DNA of 64,000 nucleotides from Candidatus Bathyarchaeota archaeon (GTDB taxonomy: Archaea; Thermoproteota; Bathyarchaeia; TCS64): contig CP070784.1 of assembly GCA_020346605.1 (NCBI GenBank), forward strand, positions 1,051,947-1,115,946, given 5' to 3'. Numbering within the stretch: the stretch's first letter is position 1; each line of letters starts with the position of its first letter. Position numbers and translations under genes: made by a program. Under the pieces are notes generated by a model that was given only the letters and a program-made list of their open reading frames with translations, ran no database searches and had not been told where the DNA came from. Shown here piece by piece: positions 25,311 to 33,954 of the stretch.

Positions 25311-25888
25311 TCATTGAATGGAATCGATTTGACGCCTCATGTCGCCGACTACTTTTTCATTGAACTGTGTTTCGAGATGCTCCTTTATTCGATGAGCCAA
25401 GTACTCCCAAGAAATCCAAGCACCCTCCCAGCCGTATGACGCTCTCAACTCTCGTTTTATTGGCTTCCATTTTTCCCAAGTCCTCAGTGGTAGTTCTCCC
25501 AGAAACAACACCACATAGTCTAGATCCAGTTTTTCTCGGTATACGAGAGAACCTATAGCGACAAAGGTATACCAGATTGTCGATGTCTCTGCATATCTTT
25601 CAGGATTCGCTAAGGGACCGCAGTTCTCCATGAACTCAAAGCTCTCATAACTTGGTCCATATCTGACGCTGGTGTGTCTCTCCCAGTACTCTGGAGACCC
25701 AGTTCTAGGAATATCTGCATCATAAGGGCTGTCTGTCTTGTCTCAAGGGCTTCCTCCTGTGATTTCAAAGTCAGAGCCTGGTTTCTCTATGCGTTTCTCA
25801 CGGTCATGACGTAGTACGTGAAGCCCGCTATCACCCCCACTATCGTAACAACCTCTCTCATCGCTTGAAGAGTAGACAACTCAATCAT
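25311..25888 (-). pseudogene. Disrupted DUF4760-like membrane protein, copy B
   Basis: From the ATG at 25888 the frame reads a membrane helix (VVTIVGVIAGFTYYVMTV), then RNA followed by a TAG at 25799-25797 where the paralogue has Gln (RNAQR). It continues as RNQALTLKSQEEALETRQ. A second lesion, a frameshift after IFLELG, leads into the long C-terminal frame (ERYAETSTIWYTFVAIGSLV to the end at 25311). It has the same architecture and orientation as copy A. The GC tract 25920-25928 lies just upstream of its start. Confidence 0.65.
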
Positions 25889-26084
25889 CTGGATCGTACT
25901 AAATTATGGTAATCTGTGGGCGCGCGCGTGCGATCGATTCTAGCAGAGCCTCGTGCATATTTTTCTAGCGGAGCGCACTGGAGCCTCCGGCTAGCATCTG
26001 GGAGGTCCTCAAACTGGTAAACGAGGTCGTCGACCAGTGTCCCGACAACTGACTGCATACCGCCTTGGGGCGATGCTGAGCTCC

Positions 26085-26354
26085 CTAGACGAGTTCCAGC
26101 TCGTAAATCACCGGGTTGTATCCATCGGGGCAGGCGTGGCGCGCCACGCTGGCACCCTCGTCGTTCACAGCGAAGGCGACGTCGGCCCCGTGGGCGAGGG
26201 CGTAGATCTTGGGCATCATCGAATAAAGCGCGTGGAGGCAGATCCTCCCCTCGATCTCGTGGGTGCTCCAGTCGAAGACCGCCTCGTCGCCAACCCTCTG
26301 CCCCGCAGAGCAGTGCCCCTCCTGGCTGATGACCCTGACTCGCACCTTGGACAT
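26085..26354 (-). CDS. TIGR04076 family protein
   Basis: The 89-aa protein matches the TIGR04076 pattern: VRVRVISQEGHCSAGQRVGD, then EGRICLHALYSMMPKIYAL, and HACPDGYNPVIYEL at the end. Cys residues at the three conserved positions (GHC, ICLHA, HACPD) are present, and the family function is unknown. I placed the start at the ATG at 26354 because the family begins there. The longer frame upstream has no similarity. Confidence 0.78.
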   Translation of the reverse strand: MSKVRVRVISQEGHCSAGQRVGDEAVFDWSTHEIEGRICLHALYSMMPKIYALAHGADVAFAVNDEGASVARHACPDGYNPVIYELELV

Positions 26355-26438
26355 GGTATGAAGGTGCCACTTGGCCGTGAAAATCCTTTCGGCCAGGCTG
26401 GTACAAGGGGGAACCGACGACCCCGGCACAGCCCATTT

Positions 26439-26591
26439 CTACTTGCTGTGATTTCCTCTTTTTTCCACACTGACCTCTAACTTGTCCACGGCGTCCTCGA
26501 GTTTTGTGGTCAGATCGCTTATCCTTTTCTCGTGTTCAATTAGTACGTTTATGATAAAATCCAATACATCTAATTTCCTGCTTTGTTCCAT
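26439..26591 (-). CDS. 50-aa coiled-coil small protein
   Basis: ATG to TAG encodes a 50-residue helical protein (MEQSRKLDVLDFIINVLIEH, later LTTKLEDAVDKLEVSVEKR). Heptad-like spacing of Leu, Ile and Val suggests a coiled coil. The smooth amphipathic pattern and absence of rare residues make it likely to be expressed. I know of no function. It ends 84 bp before the start of the TIGR04076 gene, in the same direction. Confidence 0.5.
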   Translation of the reverse strand: MEQSRKLDVLDFIINVLIEHEKRISDLTTKLEDAVDKLEVSVEKRGNHSK

Positions 26592-26815
26592 GGCATTATC
26601 AATTGTGTATTTCTATACGCATTATTAAGATGTGTGTTGTCGTAATTATATTAAAAATAAATATGTTAAGAGTTATTTCAAAACACCTTCTATGAATACG
26701 ATTTTAGCTGATTCATGATATTAATACATAAAAACACTACAGAATAATTCATCACTGAATCATTATACTTTTTTTTATTTAAACATCTGTCGTTAGCCTT
26801 GTAATGCATTTTAAA
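26592..26815. other. AT-rich intergenic region
   Basis: This strongly AT-rich stretch has no credible reading frame and contains several T-runs (T8 near 26770). It precedes the tRNA-like fragment. Confidence 0.4.
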
Positions 26816-26851
26816 CGTGGCAAGATATCTACCAACTGAGCGACTAGATTG
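26816..26851 (-). pseudogene. tRNA 5'-half fragment (Gly-GCC-like)
   Basis: On the minus strand GCTCAGTTGGTAGA (26841-26828) is a textbook tRNA D-arm. After the expected spacing comes TTGCCAC, which would be an anticodon loop with GCC. No matching anticodon 3' strand, T-arm or acceptor 3' strand follows. It is therefore a truncated tRNA relic. Confidence 0.4.
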
Positions 26852-26887
26852 CCTTACCCGTAGGCTCATGAAAAAAGGGGGAAGGGG

Positions 26888-27529
26888 TCATTCCTTCCTT
26901 GGGACCCTCTTCGTGCTCGTCTTAGCCAGGATCTCGCCGACGTCGAGGTCGAAGAAGCTTGTGCTGTTCGCTGACTTCACCACGATGGCCGTGTCGGCCC
27001 ACCGCCCCTGCCCTCCGACCGCGATGACGTTCTCGCCGATGGGGATCGCCCCCGCGTCGGCCGCCATCACAGTGATCTCGAAGCAGACCTTCATCCCCTG
27101 GGAGAAGAGCCGCAGTACGTTGGCGATGAGGTCACCCGTCGACGGCACGTACGCCGGCCAGTAGGGCTGGGGCCTCTGCTCCCCCGGCTCGGTCCGTGGG
27201 ATCCTCCTCAGGCTGCTGTTGACGCCTCCGAAGGCATGGGTGCACGTGACGATCTCGCCGCCGAGGGCCTTGATCTTCTCCTCGTTCTCCGGTAGGAGCT
27301 CGGGGCCCCTGGGGCCGATCTGGTGGGTCACCACCACGACCTTAATCCCGGTGCCCTTGAAGGCTTCGACGGCCTTGAAGCCGGTATTGCCCCGTGTGGA
27401 GGCGACGACGACGTGCTTGATGCCCTTGCTCACCGCCGTCTGCTTGACGAGGTTCAGAACGACGTCCATGTTCTCAGGCTTGGACTCCTCGAAGTAGAGA
27501 ATACTGCCTTTCAAACTGTATCCCCTCAA
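26888..27529 (-). CDS. Pyruvate kinase alpha/beta domain-like protein (COG1751 type)
   Basis: The 213-aa protein resembles the stand-alone pyruvate-kinase C-terminal-domain proteins of archaea: FEESKPENMDVVLNLVKQTA, HVVVASTRGNTGFKAVEAF, VVVVTHQIGPRGP and MAADAGAIPIGENVIAVGG. It lacks the catalytic barrel of pyruvate kinase, so it is not the glycolytic enzyme. An allosteric or nucleotide-binding role is possible. The apparent start is a TTG at 27529. A CCCCTTTTTTC tract on the minus strand near 26870-26880 serves as terminator. Confidence 0.75.
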   Translation of the reverse strand: MRGYSLKGSILYFEESKPENMDVVLNLVKQTAVSKGIKHVVVASTRGNTGFKAVEAFKGTGIKVVVVTHQIGPRGPELLPENEEKIKALGGEIVTCTHAFGGVNSSLRRIPRTEPGEQRPQPYWPAYVPSTGDLIANVLRLFSQGMKVCFEITVMAADAGAIPIGENVIAVGGQGRWADTAIVVKSANSTSFFDLDVGEILAKTSTKRVPRKE

Positions 27530-27724
27530 AGAAGGGACATACTAGCATAAAAAACAGAGACACACCAGCCCGATCGCCACTGGCCCGGTCGAGAGAGGAG
27601 CGGCTTCGCACCTGAAGGCCGTAAAGGGGTTTTTACTAAAGCCCGGTCCACTGGGGAGGTTAAATCTTGGTTCCGTGATTGTTTCACCTGGGGTTGAGGA
27701 TTGACGGAGTCCAAGGACGCCCAG

Positions 27725-28153
27725 ATGGAGAGCCTTGAGGAGGAGGTCTTCAGGGCGCTGGACCACCAGAAGAGGAGGGACATACTCAGGTTCGTCGGCG
27801 AGGGGAGGGGCGCCACGTTCACCGAGGTGCTCAACGCCACCGGGATGCCGGACAGCCCCACTCTCTCCTACCACCTGAGGAGCCTGGCGCCTTTCATGGA
27901 GCAGAGGGAGGGGCGGTACGGACTGACGCCCATCGGCAGGGCCGCATACTCCCTCCTGCTCAAGACCGCCGACTACAGCAGGCTCGCATTGATCCATAAG
28001 AAGAAAACGGGGGCCATCATAGGGCACATAGTGCTCTGGACAAGCGGCATCGCCGCGGCCCTCGTGATGGAGGTCGACACCTTCCTCTCCGCCATAATCC
28101 TCCCCAGCCTGGCAGGCGTCAGCCTGATGGTGATCTATGAGCTCTTCGAGTAG
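27725..28153 (+). CDS. Winged-helix transcriptional regulator with two membrane helices
   Basis: The 142-aa protein begins with an ArsR-like winged helix: EEEVFRALDHQKRRDILRFV, a recognition helix in DSPTLSYHLRSL and a wing near REGRYGLTPIGRAAYSLL. Two hydrophobic helices follow (AIIGHIVLWTSGIAAALVM and FLSAIILPSLAGVSLMVIY). This would be a membrane-bound DNA-binding regulator, a layout common in archaea. I prefer the ATG at 27725 to a TTG at 27701. The target is unknown. Confidence 0.75.
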   Translation: MESLEEEVFRALDHQKRRDILRFVGEGRGATFTEVLNATGMPDSPTLSYHLRSLAPFMEQREGRYGLTPIGRAAYSLLLKTADYSRLALIHKKKTGAIIGHIVLWTSGIAAALVMEVDTFLSAIILPSLAGVSLMVIYELFE

Positions 28154-28285
28154 TCCGGGGGCTCTCCTCTTCGCGAAACTTGCGCGGTGGCTTTTCGACA
28201 TGGAAGCCCCCATCGGCTTCTCATCGAACTGCTCGCCTTAAATAAACCCCCGCCGGATGAAGCACATTGGAGGCCCTAGGAGAAC

Positions 28286-29167
28286 ATGAGCAAACTACGA
28301 AGCTGGGTCGAAGGCCTGGTCAAGGCTTTCGTAGACTCCCCCGAGAACACCATGCAGAACCAGGAGAACGAGAGGGCCTGGGGAGAGCCACTGGTGGGCT
28401 TCTCCAGCGGCGCCGATCCCTTGTACCTGTTTTACAAGGAGGACATCGGCTCCTTCTTCATGACGCCCCTCGAGTGGTTCACAGAGACGTTCCCCGGTGT
28501 CGAGGTCGAGGCCAAGGAGCTGACGGTGATAAGCTGGATCCTCCCCCAGACCGAGGTCACCAAGACTGAGCACCGCAAACAGATCAGGTGGCCCACCGAC
28601 CGGTGGGCGAGGGCCCGCATCTACGGGGAGGAGGTAAACGCCAAGCTCCGAAAACACGTCATGGAGTCCCTCAAGGACGCCGGCTACGAGGCGGTCTCAC
28701 CACAGCTCTCCCCCCTATGGAAGGGGAGCATCTCAGAGAAGTACGGCCGCGCATCCTCCTGGTCCGAGAGGCACGCCGCCTACACAGCAGGCCTTGGCAC
28801 CTTCGGACTCTGCGACGGCCTCATTACCCCCGTCGGGAAGGCGATGCGCACCGGCTCCGTTGTGGCCCGCATCGAATTACCGCCGACGCCCAGGCCCTAC
28901 GAGGACCACCACGCCTACTGCCTGCTCTACATGAGGGGGACCTGCGGGATTTGTATCGACAGATGCCCAGCAGGCGCCATCTCGGAGGAGGGCCACGACA
29001 AGGAGAAGTGCAGCTCCTACCTCGACCTCACTAGGGAGTACGTGCGCGAGAACTTCGGCTTCAAGGGCTATGGCTGCGGGCTCTGCCAGACAGGCGTCCC
29101 CTGCGAGTCGCTGATACCCCCCGAACTGGCAATGGACTTAAACCTGCCAGCATCGTCAACTTCCTAG
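28286..29167 (+). CDS. Epoxyqueuosine reductase-like 4Fe-4S protein
   Basis: The 293-aa protein has an N-terminal domain of the QueG/reductive dehalogenase type (SERHAAYTAGLGTFGLCDGL). Two Fe-S motifs follow: CGICIDRCPAGAI near residue 230 and CGLCQTGVPCE near 273. The second lacks a complete CxxCxxCxxxCP, with Cys supplied by KCSSY upstream. There is no twin-arginine signal, so it is cytosolic. It could be a cobalamin- or flavin-independent redox protein; the substrate is unknown. The next gene starts 9 bp on and is probably co-transcribed. Confidence 0.75.
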   Translation: MSKLRSWVEGLVKAFVDSPENTMQNQENERAWGEPLVGFSSGADPLYLFYKEDIGSFFMTPLEWFTETFPGVEVEAKELTVISWILPQTEVTKTEHRKQIRWPTDRWARARIYGEEVNAKLRKHVMESLKDAGYEAVSPQLSPLWKGSISEKYGRASSWSERHAAYTAGLGTFGLCDGLITPVGKAMRTGSVVARIELPPTPRPYEDHHAYCLLYMRGTCGICIDRCPAGAISEEGHDKEKCSSYLDLTREYVRENFGFKGYGCGLCQTGVPCESLIPPELAMDLNLPASSTS

Positions 29168-29176
29168 GGGACTCTG

Positions 29177-29983
29177 ATGAAGGTCTACATAGTGTGCGAC
29201 CTCGAGGGCGTCGCCGGGGTGGTCGACTTCAAGAAGCAGTGCATGGAGGACGGGCCCTACTACGGGCAGGCGACAAGGATGGCCACGCATGAGCTCAACG
29301 CCCTCGTCGACGGGGCCATGGAGGGAGGGGCTGATGAGGTGTACGCCTGGCCCGGGCACGGGGAGTTCCCGGGTGGGATCGATTTCGAGCTGCTCCATCC
29401 CGACTGCAGGTTGGTGATGCACGCCGGAGATGGAGGGCCCGCCGGGTTCGACGAGTCTTTCGACGCCATGTTCCTGTGCGGGCTCCACGGTATGGCAGGC
29501 GCCGAGGGCGGAGTGCTTTCCCACTCCTTCACGCCCCTCCTAAAGAACGTCTGGCTTAACGACCTCAAGATCGGTGAGATAGGGATGAACATGGTCTCCT
29601 TCGGCGTCCTCGGCGTACCCTCAGTGTTCATCAGCGGTGACCAGGCTGCAATTGACGAAGCAAAGGCCCTAGTGCCGGGCATCCAGGGAGCCGCCGTCAA
29701 ATGGGGTCTAGAGGAGAAGCACAAACTGGGCGCACTCTCGATACGGAAGGCGGTGTCCCTGTCCCCCTCTAGGGCTCAGGAGGTTATACGGGTGGGGGCC
29801 AAGGCTGCGATGTCCAAGATAGATACCATTGAGCCCTTCAACCTTGACCCGCCTTACAGGATGAAGGTCCAGTACACCGATTCGAAGTACGCTGACAGTG
29901 CCATGCAGCAAGAGGGCATGGTGAGAGTCGACGAGACGATTGTGGAACAGGTCCGAGATAGGCTGTCAGAGCTGACATTCTAA
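29177..29983 (+). CDS. M55 family D-aminopeptidase (DppA-like)
   Basis: The 268-aa protein has the M55 zinc motifs: VCDLEGVAGVV at residues 6-16, MHAGDGGPAGFD, LCGLHGMAGAEGGVLSHSF with the conserved His, and GEIGMNMVSFGVLGVPSVF. DppA enzymes release N-terminal D-amino acids from peptides and form a decameric ring. The gene would act on imported D-amino-acid peptides such as those from peptidoglycan. It follows the Fe-S protein gene by 9 bp. Confidence 0.87.
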   Translation: MKVYIVCDLEGVAGVVDFKKQCMEDGPYYGQATRMATHELNALVDGAMEGGADEVYAWPGHGEFPGGIDFELLHPDCRLVMHAGDGGPAGFDESFDAMFLCGLHGMAGAEGGVLSHSFTPLLKNVWLNDLKIGEIGMNMVSFGVLGVPSVFISGDQAAIDEAKALVPGIQGAAVKWGLEEKHKLGALSIRKAVSLSPSRAQEVIRVGAKAAMSKIDTIEPFNLDPPYRMKVQYTDSKYADSAMQQEGMVRVDETIVEQVRDRLSELTF

Positions 29984-30384
29984 CAACTCGGAGCCCCGTT
30001 ACCCCTCCTTGGTCAAAGCGCATCCCGCAGAGCCGCATCTCCTTTTATTCGTTGACCAACCAGTTGATGGCCAGCGCGCGCTGATGACCAACGCGAGTTT
30101 ATCAAACAATCGGCCCCTTTTTTTGGGGCTACTTCTCCCACAGGATACCCCGCAGGCCCCTCATCGTCGGGGCATCACTGGTCTCGATAATCCCCGCCCT
30201 CTTCATAAGAGAGAATTAACCCCGCTATCGTTGATGCAGGAGTTCAGTGGCTGGAGGACGATACCGGCGTATCTCTTGGTGCATAAATATGTACATGGTA
30301 ACCACAACTTAGCACGTTTTTGAAACGAAAATGTTAATATACCTCGCGGGCGAAGATTCGTTTTAAAATTGAAGTGTGTTAGAG
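29984..30384. other. Intergenic region with hairpin, GC tract and IMPDH promoter
   Basis: No gene is visible. The stretch holds a GC tract (30074-30081) inside a longer imperfect inverted repeat. GTTAATATAC near 30331 and TTTTAAAATT near 30361 are both possible promoters for IMPDH. The latter is centred about 19 nt before the ATG at 30385. Confidence 0.45.
30112..30130. terminator. GGCCCC-T7-GGGGCT hairpin
   Basis: A 6-bp stem (30112-30117 with 30125-30130, the outer pair G-U) encloses seven T residues. It follows the M55 gene by about 130 bp and can act as terminator on either strand. Confidence 0.45.
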
Positions 30385-31836
30385 ATGGGCTTTCGTGACA
30401 AGTTCAAGAACGCAGATCACGCCCTCACCTTCAACGATGTTCTCCTTCTGCCCGGCTGGACCACCATCGAGCCGTCCGAGGCCGACGTCCGCAGCAGGGT
30501 GACCAGGAGCGTCGAGCTCGACGTCCCCTTCGTTTCCTCCCCCATGGACACGGTCACCGAGAGCGAGATGGCGATCGCCCTAGCCCGGCACGGTGGCCTA
30601 GGCGTCCTCCACAGGAACTGCACCGTCAAGGAGGAGGTGGAGATGGCGAGGATGGTTAAGAGGGCCGAAGCCCTCATCATCAGGGACGTCGTCACAGTCA
30701 GGCCCGACGCCACCATCGACGACCTGCTGGGGCTCATGGAGACTAAGAACATCCACGGCTTCCCCGTCGTCGACGGCGACGGCGGCATAGTGGGCATCGT
30801 CACCTGGAGGGACTTCCGCCTTGCGGACCGCACTCTCAAGGTCGAGGACGTCATGACCAAGGATGTGATCACCTCCGGGGAGAACACCACCCTGGAGGAG
30901 GCCAAGGCGATCCTCCACGAGCACCGCATCGAGAAGCTCCCCATCGTCGACGACGCCAACAAGGTGCGAGGCCTCATCACCATGAAAGACATCACCCTGA
31001 AGGGCACGTACCCCCACGCCATAAGAGATGAGCTGGGACGGTTGATCTGCGCGGCAGCGATCAGCCCTTTCGACATAGAGCGGGCCGTCGCCCTGGACGA
31101 GTACGTTGACATACTGGTCACCGACGTCGCCCACTTCCACAACAAGAACTGCTTCGACGCTGTCAAGAAGGTGCTGGACAAAGTCGACGCCGAGGTCATC
31201 GTCGGCAACATTGGAACTTACGAGGCCGCCGAGGACTGCCTCACCAAGCTGGAGGGAGTAGCGGGTCTCAGGGTCGGCATCGGCAGCGGCTCTATATGCA
31301 GTACTAGCGTCGTCACCAGGGCGGGCTCCCCCACTCTCTACGCCACCACCCAGGTAGCGGACGCGGTGAATGACTACGGCTCCGACGCCACCATCATTTC
31401 CGACGGAGGCATCAGGAACCCAGGCGACATCGCCGTCGCCCTCGCCGTCGGCGCCGACTGCGCCATGATGGGGAACGTCTTCGCTGGCACCAGCGAGAGC
31501 CCGGGGAGGCTCGTCGCGCTGGAGGGCAGGTACTACAAGGAGTACTATGGAATGGGGAGCGCAGCCGCCCGGCAGAAGCGTTTTGCCCAGGACAGGTACA
31601 GCCAGCCGTCAAAGACCATCAGCGAGGGGGTCGAGGGCTGGGTCCCTTACAGGGGCGGGGTCACGGACATCGTCTCGGAGTTCGTCGGCGGTCTCAAGGC
31701 CGCGATGGGTTACGTCGGCGCCAAGACCATACCCGAGATGGCGGAGAAGGCGAAGCTAGCGCTGGTCACCGAGAGGGGGGTACAGGAGATCAACCCCCAC
31801 GACATCCTGCTCCCCGGACCCAACAGGAAGACATAA
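30385..31836 (+). CDS. guaB: Inosine-5'-monophosphate dehydrogenase
   Basis: The 483-aa enzyme oxidises IMP to XMP with NAD+ in GTP synthesis. It opens with [12 protein letters not shown] and [20 protein letters not shown] pair (about residues 90-200, including [14 protein letters not shown] and [16 protein letters not shown]) interrupts the barrel. The catalytic loop is [15 protein letters not shown] (Cys near 306), followed by [17 protein letters not shown] and the flap [13 protein letters not shown] placed the start at the ATG at 30385; a GTG lies three codons upstream. PurH genes follow directly, so the region is a purine cluster. Confidence 0.93.
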   Translation: MGFRDKFKNADHALTFNDVLLLPGWTTIEPSEADVRSRVTRSVELDVPFVSSPMDTVTESEMAIALARHGGLGVLHRNCTVKEEVEMARMVKRAEALIIRDVVTVRPDATIDDLLGLMETKNIHGFPVVDGDGGIVGIVTWRDFRLADRTLKVEDVMTKDVITSGENTTLEEAKAILHEHRIEKLPIVDDANKVRGLITMKDITLKGTYPHAIRDELGRLICAAAISPFDIERAVALDEYVDILVTDVAHFHNKNCFDAVKKVLDKVDAEVIVGNIGTYEAAEDCLTKLEGVAGLRVGIGSGSICSTSVVTRAGSPTLYATTQVADAVNDYGSDATIISDGGIRNPGDIAVALAVGADCAMMGNVFAGTSESPGRLVALEGRYYKEYYGMGSAAARQKRFAQDRYSQPSKTISEGVEGWVPYRGGVTDIVSEFVGGLKAAMGYVGAKTIPEMAEKAKLALVTERGVQEINPHDILLPGPNRKT

Positions 31837-31961
31837 GCTACTATTTTTAAAATCAGACCTTTTCATTGTCTGGTTGGATGCAACTTTTAACCTTCCGCTA
31901 AATCCCAACCAGATAATTTCTTAGATGCAGTCCGGCACTCTAACTGAGAGGTAGTTGGGGG

Positions 31962-32561
31962 ATGATCGAGAGGGTGCTGATCAGCGTCTACGATAAGAGC
32001 GGGCTGGAGCAACTTGTGGAGGCGCTTGACGGGTACGGCGTCGAGATCGTGAGTTCCGGCGGCACCGCGAGGAGGATCAGGGAGCTGGGGTATGCCGGGC
32101 TCGTGGAGGTGTCGGAGTACACGGGGCACCCCGAGAGCCCGGCTGGGCTCGTGAAGACCCTCCACCCCAGGGTCCACGGAGGCCTCCTCATGGACCGGGG
32201 GGACCCTGACCACAGGAGGTGGATGGATGAGAACGGGGTCAAGCCCATCGACGTGGTCGTCAGCAACCTGTACCCCTTCGAGAAGGTCACCGAGGAGGGA
32301 GCCGACCTCGAGACCGCGGCCGAGAACATCGACATCGGAGGACCGTCAATGGTACGATCCGCGGCGAAGGCGGCCCTGCTCTACGACAGCGTCCTCATCG
32401 TTACCGAGCCAGCCCAGTACGCTGAGGTCATCGGGACTCTGAGTGAGAACGACGGCGAGCCGACCACTGAGCTCCGGAGGAGGTACGCACTGAAGGCCTT
32501 TAAGCGCACCGCGGGATATGATTCAGCTATAGTGTCCTACCTAGAAGGATCGGAGGAGTAG
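31962..32561 (+). CDS. purH: IMP cyclohydrolase (N-terminal PurH domain as a separate gene)
   Basis: The 199-aa protein matches only the methylglyoxal-synthase-like IMP cyclohydrolase half of PurH: LISVYDKSGLEQLVEAL, SSGGTARRIRELGY, GLVKTLHPRVHGGLL, VVVSNLYPFEKV and IDIGGPSMVRSAAK. It closes FAICAR to IMP. Bacterial PurH is one polypeptide of about 520 aa. Here the domain stops near the natural boundary and the transformylase is encoded 3 bp later, so the two probably form a complex. Confidence 0.92.
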   Translation: MIERVLISVYDKSGLEQLVEALDGYGVEIVSSGGTARRIRELGYAGLVEVSEYTGHPESPAGLVKTLHPRVHGGLLMDRGDPDHRRWMDENGVKPIDVVVSNLYPFEKVTEEGADLETAAENIDIGGPSMVRSAAKAALLYDSVLIVTEPAQYAEVIGTLSENDGEPTTELRRRYALKAFKRTAGYDSAIVSYLEGSEE

Positions 32562-32564
32562 AGA

Positions 32565-33638
32565 GTGTCAAAGTCGCTACGTAGGATGTACCGTATCAAG
32601 CTCGAAGAGGAGCTGCCGGACCAGATCAAGATCGTCATAGGCGGGGACGAGGTCGTCTATGAGAAGAGCATGAGTCTCAGGTACGGGGAGAACCCCCACC
32701 AGCCCGCCGCGTTCTACAGCCCGGTGGGGGGAGAACTCACCGTAGGTGCCCTCGACGTCCTTAAGACGGGGAAGGGCGGCCTCAGCCAGACCAACGTGGA
32801 GGACATCAACAACAGCCTCAGCATCGTCCGCTACTTCGAAGAGCACGCCTGCGCCGTAATGAAGCACGTCAACCCCTCGGGCGTCGCCGCGTCCAGGAGG
32901 CCGGAGGACAAGCTGAAGGACGTCTACGCCAGGGCCCGGGACTGCGACAGCCTCGCCGCCTTCGGCAGCGTCGTCGGCTTCAACGCTACCGTGGACGAGG
33001 AGACGGCGGAGGAGATCCTGTCGTCCTACGTCGAGGTGGTCGTCGCCCCCAACTACGATGAGGGAGCTCTAGCCGTCTTCGACCGAAAGAAGGACCTGAG
33101 GGTCATCCGGGCTGGGAACCTGGACAAGATCAACCGCTTCGTAGGCGAGGACCCAGGGGCCCTGACCCTCTCAACACTGATGGACGGCTCCATCGTCCTC
33201 TCCGTGCCCCTCCTGACCAAGATCAGGAAGCCCAACGACATCGACTGGGTCACCGAGAGGCAGGCGACGGTCAACGAGGTCGCCGACCTCATATTCTCGT
33301 GGTACGTCTGCATGAACATCAGGTCCAATAAGGCGGTCCTCTCCAAGGACCGTGCCACCATCGGTATAGGAACGGGACAGCAGGACCGGGTGATGGCCGT
33401 CAAACTGGCTCTCGATAAGGCCGTCGAGCGGGGCAACAAGGACAAACTCCCTGGCTCAGTCCTAGCAACCGGGGGCTTCTTCCCCTTCAGGGACTCCATC
33501 GACCTCCTAGCGGAGCACGGCGTCACCGCCTGCATCCAGCCCGGCGGCTCAATGAGGGACAAGCAGGTCATCAAGGCATGCAACGAGCACGGCATCGCGA
33601 TGGGCTTCACCGGGGAGAGGTGCTTCAGGCACTTCTAG
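32565..33638 (+). CDS. purH: AICAR transformylase (C-terminal PurH domain as a separate gene)
   Basis: The 357-aa protein carries the AICAR formyltransferase part of PurH. It contains LRYGENPHQPAAFYS, the Lys-His catalytic pair in AVMKHVNPSGVA, LAAFGSVVGFNATVDEETA, a core KAVLSKDRATIGIGTGQQ and the C-terminal ACIQPGGSMRDKQVIKA. It formylates AICAR with 10-formyl-tetrahydrofolate or an archaeal equivalent. The start is a GTG at 32565, three bases after the cyclohydrolase stop. A hairpin terminator follows the stop. Confidence 0.92.
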   Translation: MSKSLRRMYRIKLEEELPDQIKIVIGGDEVVYEKSMSLRYGENPHQPAAFYSPVGGELTVGALDVLKTGKGGLSQTNVEDINNSLSIVRYFEEHACAVMKHVNPSGVAASRRPEDKLKDVYARARDCDSLAAFGSVVGFNATVDEETAEEILSSYVEVVVAPNYDEGALAVFDRKKDLRVIRAGNLDKINRFVGEDPGALTLSTLMDGSIVLSVPLLTKIRKPNDIDWVTERQATVNEVADLIFSWYVCMNIRSNKAVLSKDRATIGIGTGQQDRVMAVKLALDKAVERGNKDKLPGSVLATGGFFPFRDSIDLLAEHGVTACIQPGGSMRDKQVIKACNEHGIAMGFTGERCFRHF

Positions 33639-33640
33639 AA

Positions 33641-33657
33641 CCCCTTTTTTTCAGGGG
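33641..33657 (+). terminator. Hairpin terminator after the AICAR transformylase
   Basis: CCCCT and AGGGG flank a T-rich loop of 7 nt, three bases beyond the stop. The T-run on the plus strand fits termination of the purine operon. Confidence 0.55.
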
Positions 33658-33806
33658 CTGCAGGTTTCGACGAGAACCTTCCCTCCATTCATGCGCGCGT
33701 ACGCAGCCCGTGGGGTCCATGACCTTTATGTCTGTGGCTCGAATCTACTCCCCGCAATAAACGTTCTCGTGGGGCGCATCACCGCTTAAGACTTATTGCT
33801 GATATT

Positions 33807-33816
33807 TGCGCGCGCA
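33807..33816. repeat. TGCGCGCGCA palindrome, copy 3 of 4
   Basis: An exact copy lies in the gene-poor stretch after the purine operon, about 110 bp beyond another GC tract (33693-33699). Confidence 0.7.
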
Positions 33817-33954
33817 GTTTCAGGAGATCCCAACTCTTTGATGAGAAATGGACCATTGTCCATTTTCTTTTTGGTAGATGAGGTAGATCAAGCTGAGCAA
33901 ACTATAGCGATAACCGCCATTCGGCGACAGTACTTCGCCGTATGGATTTACGGA

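Noticed and set aside
30009-30323. 104-aa plus-strand frame before IMPDH
   Set aside because: It runs through the hairpin and GC tract, and its composition is unlike that of neighbouring genes.
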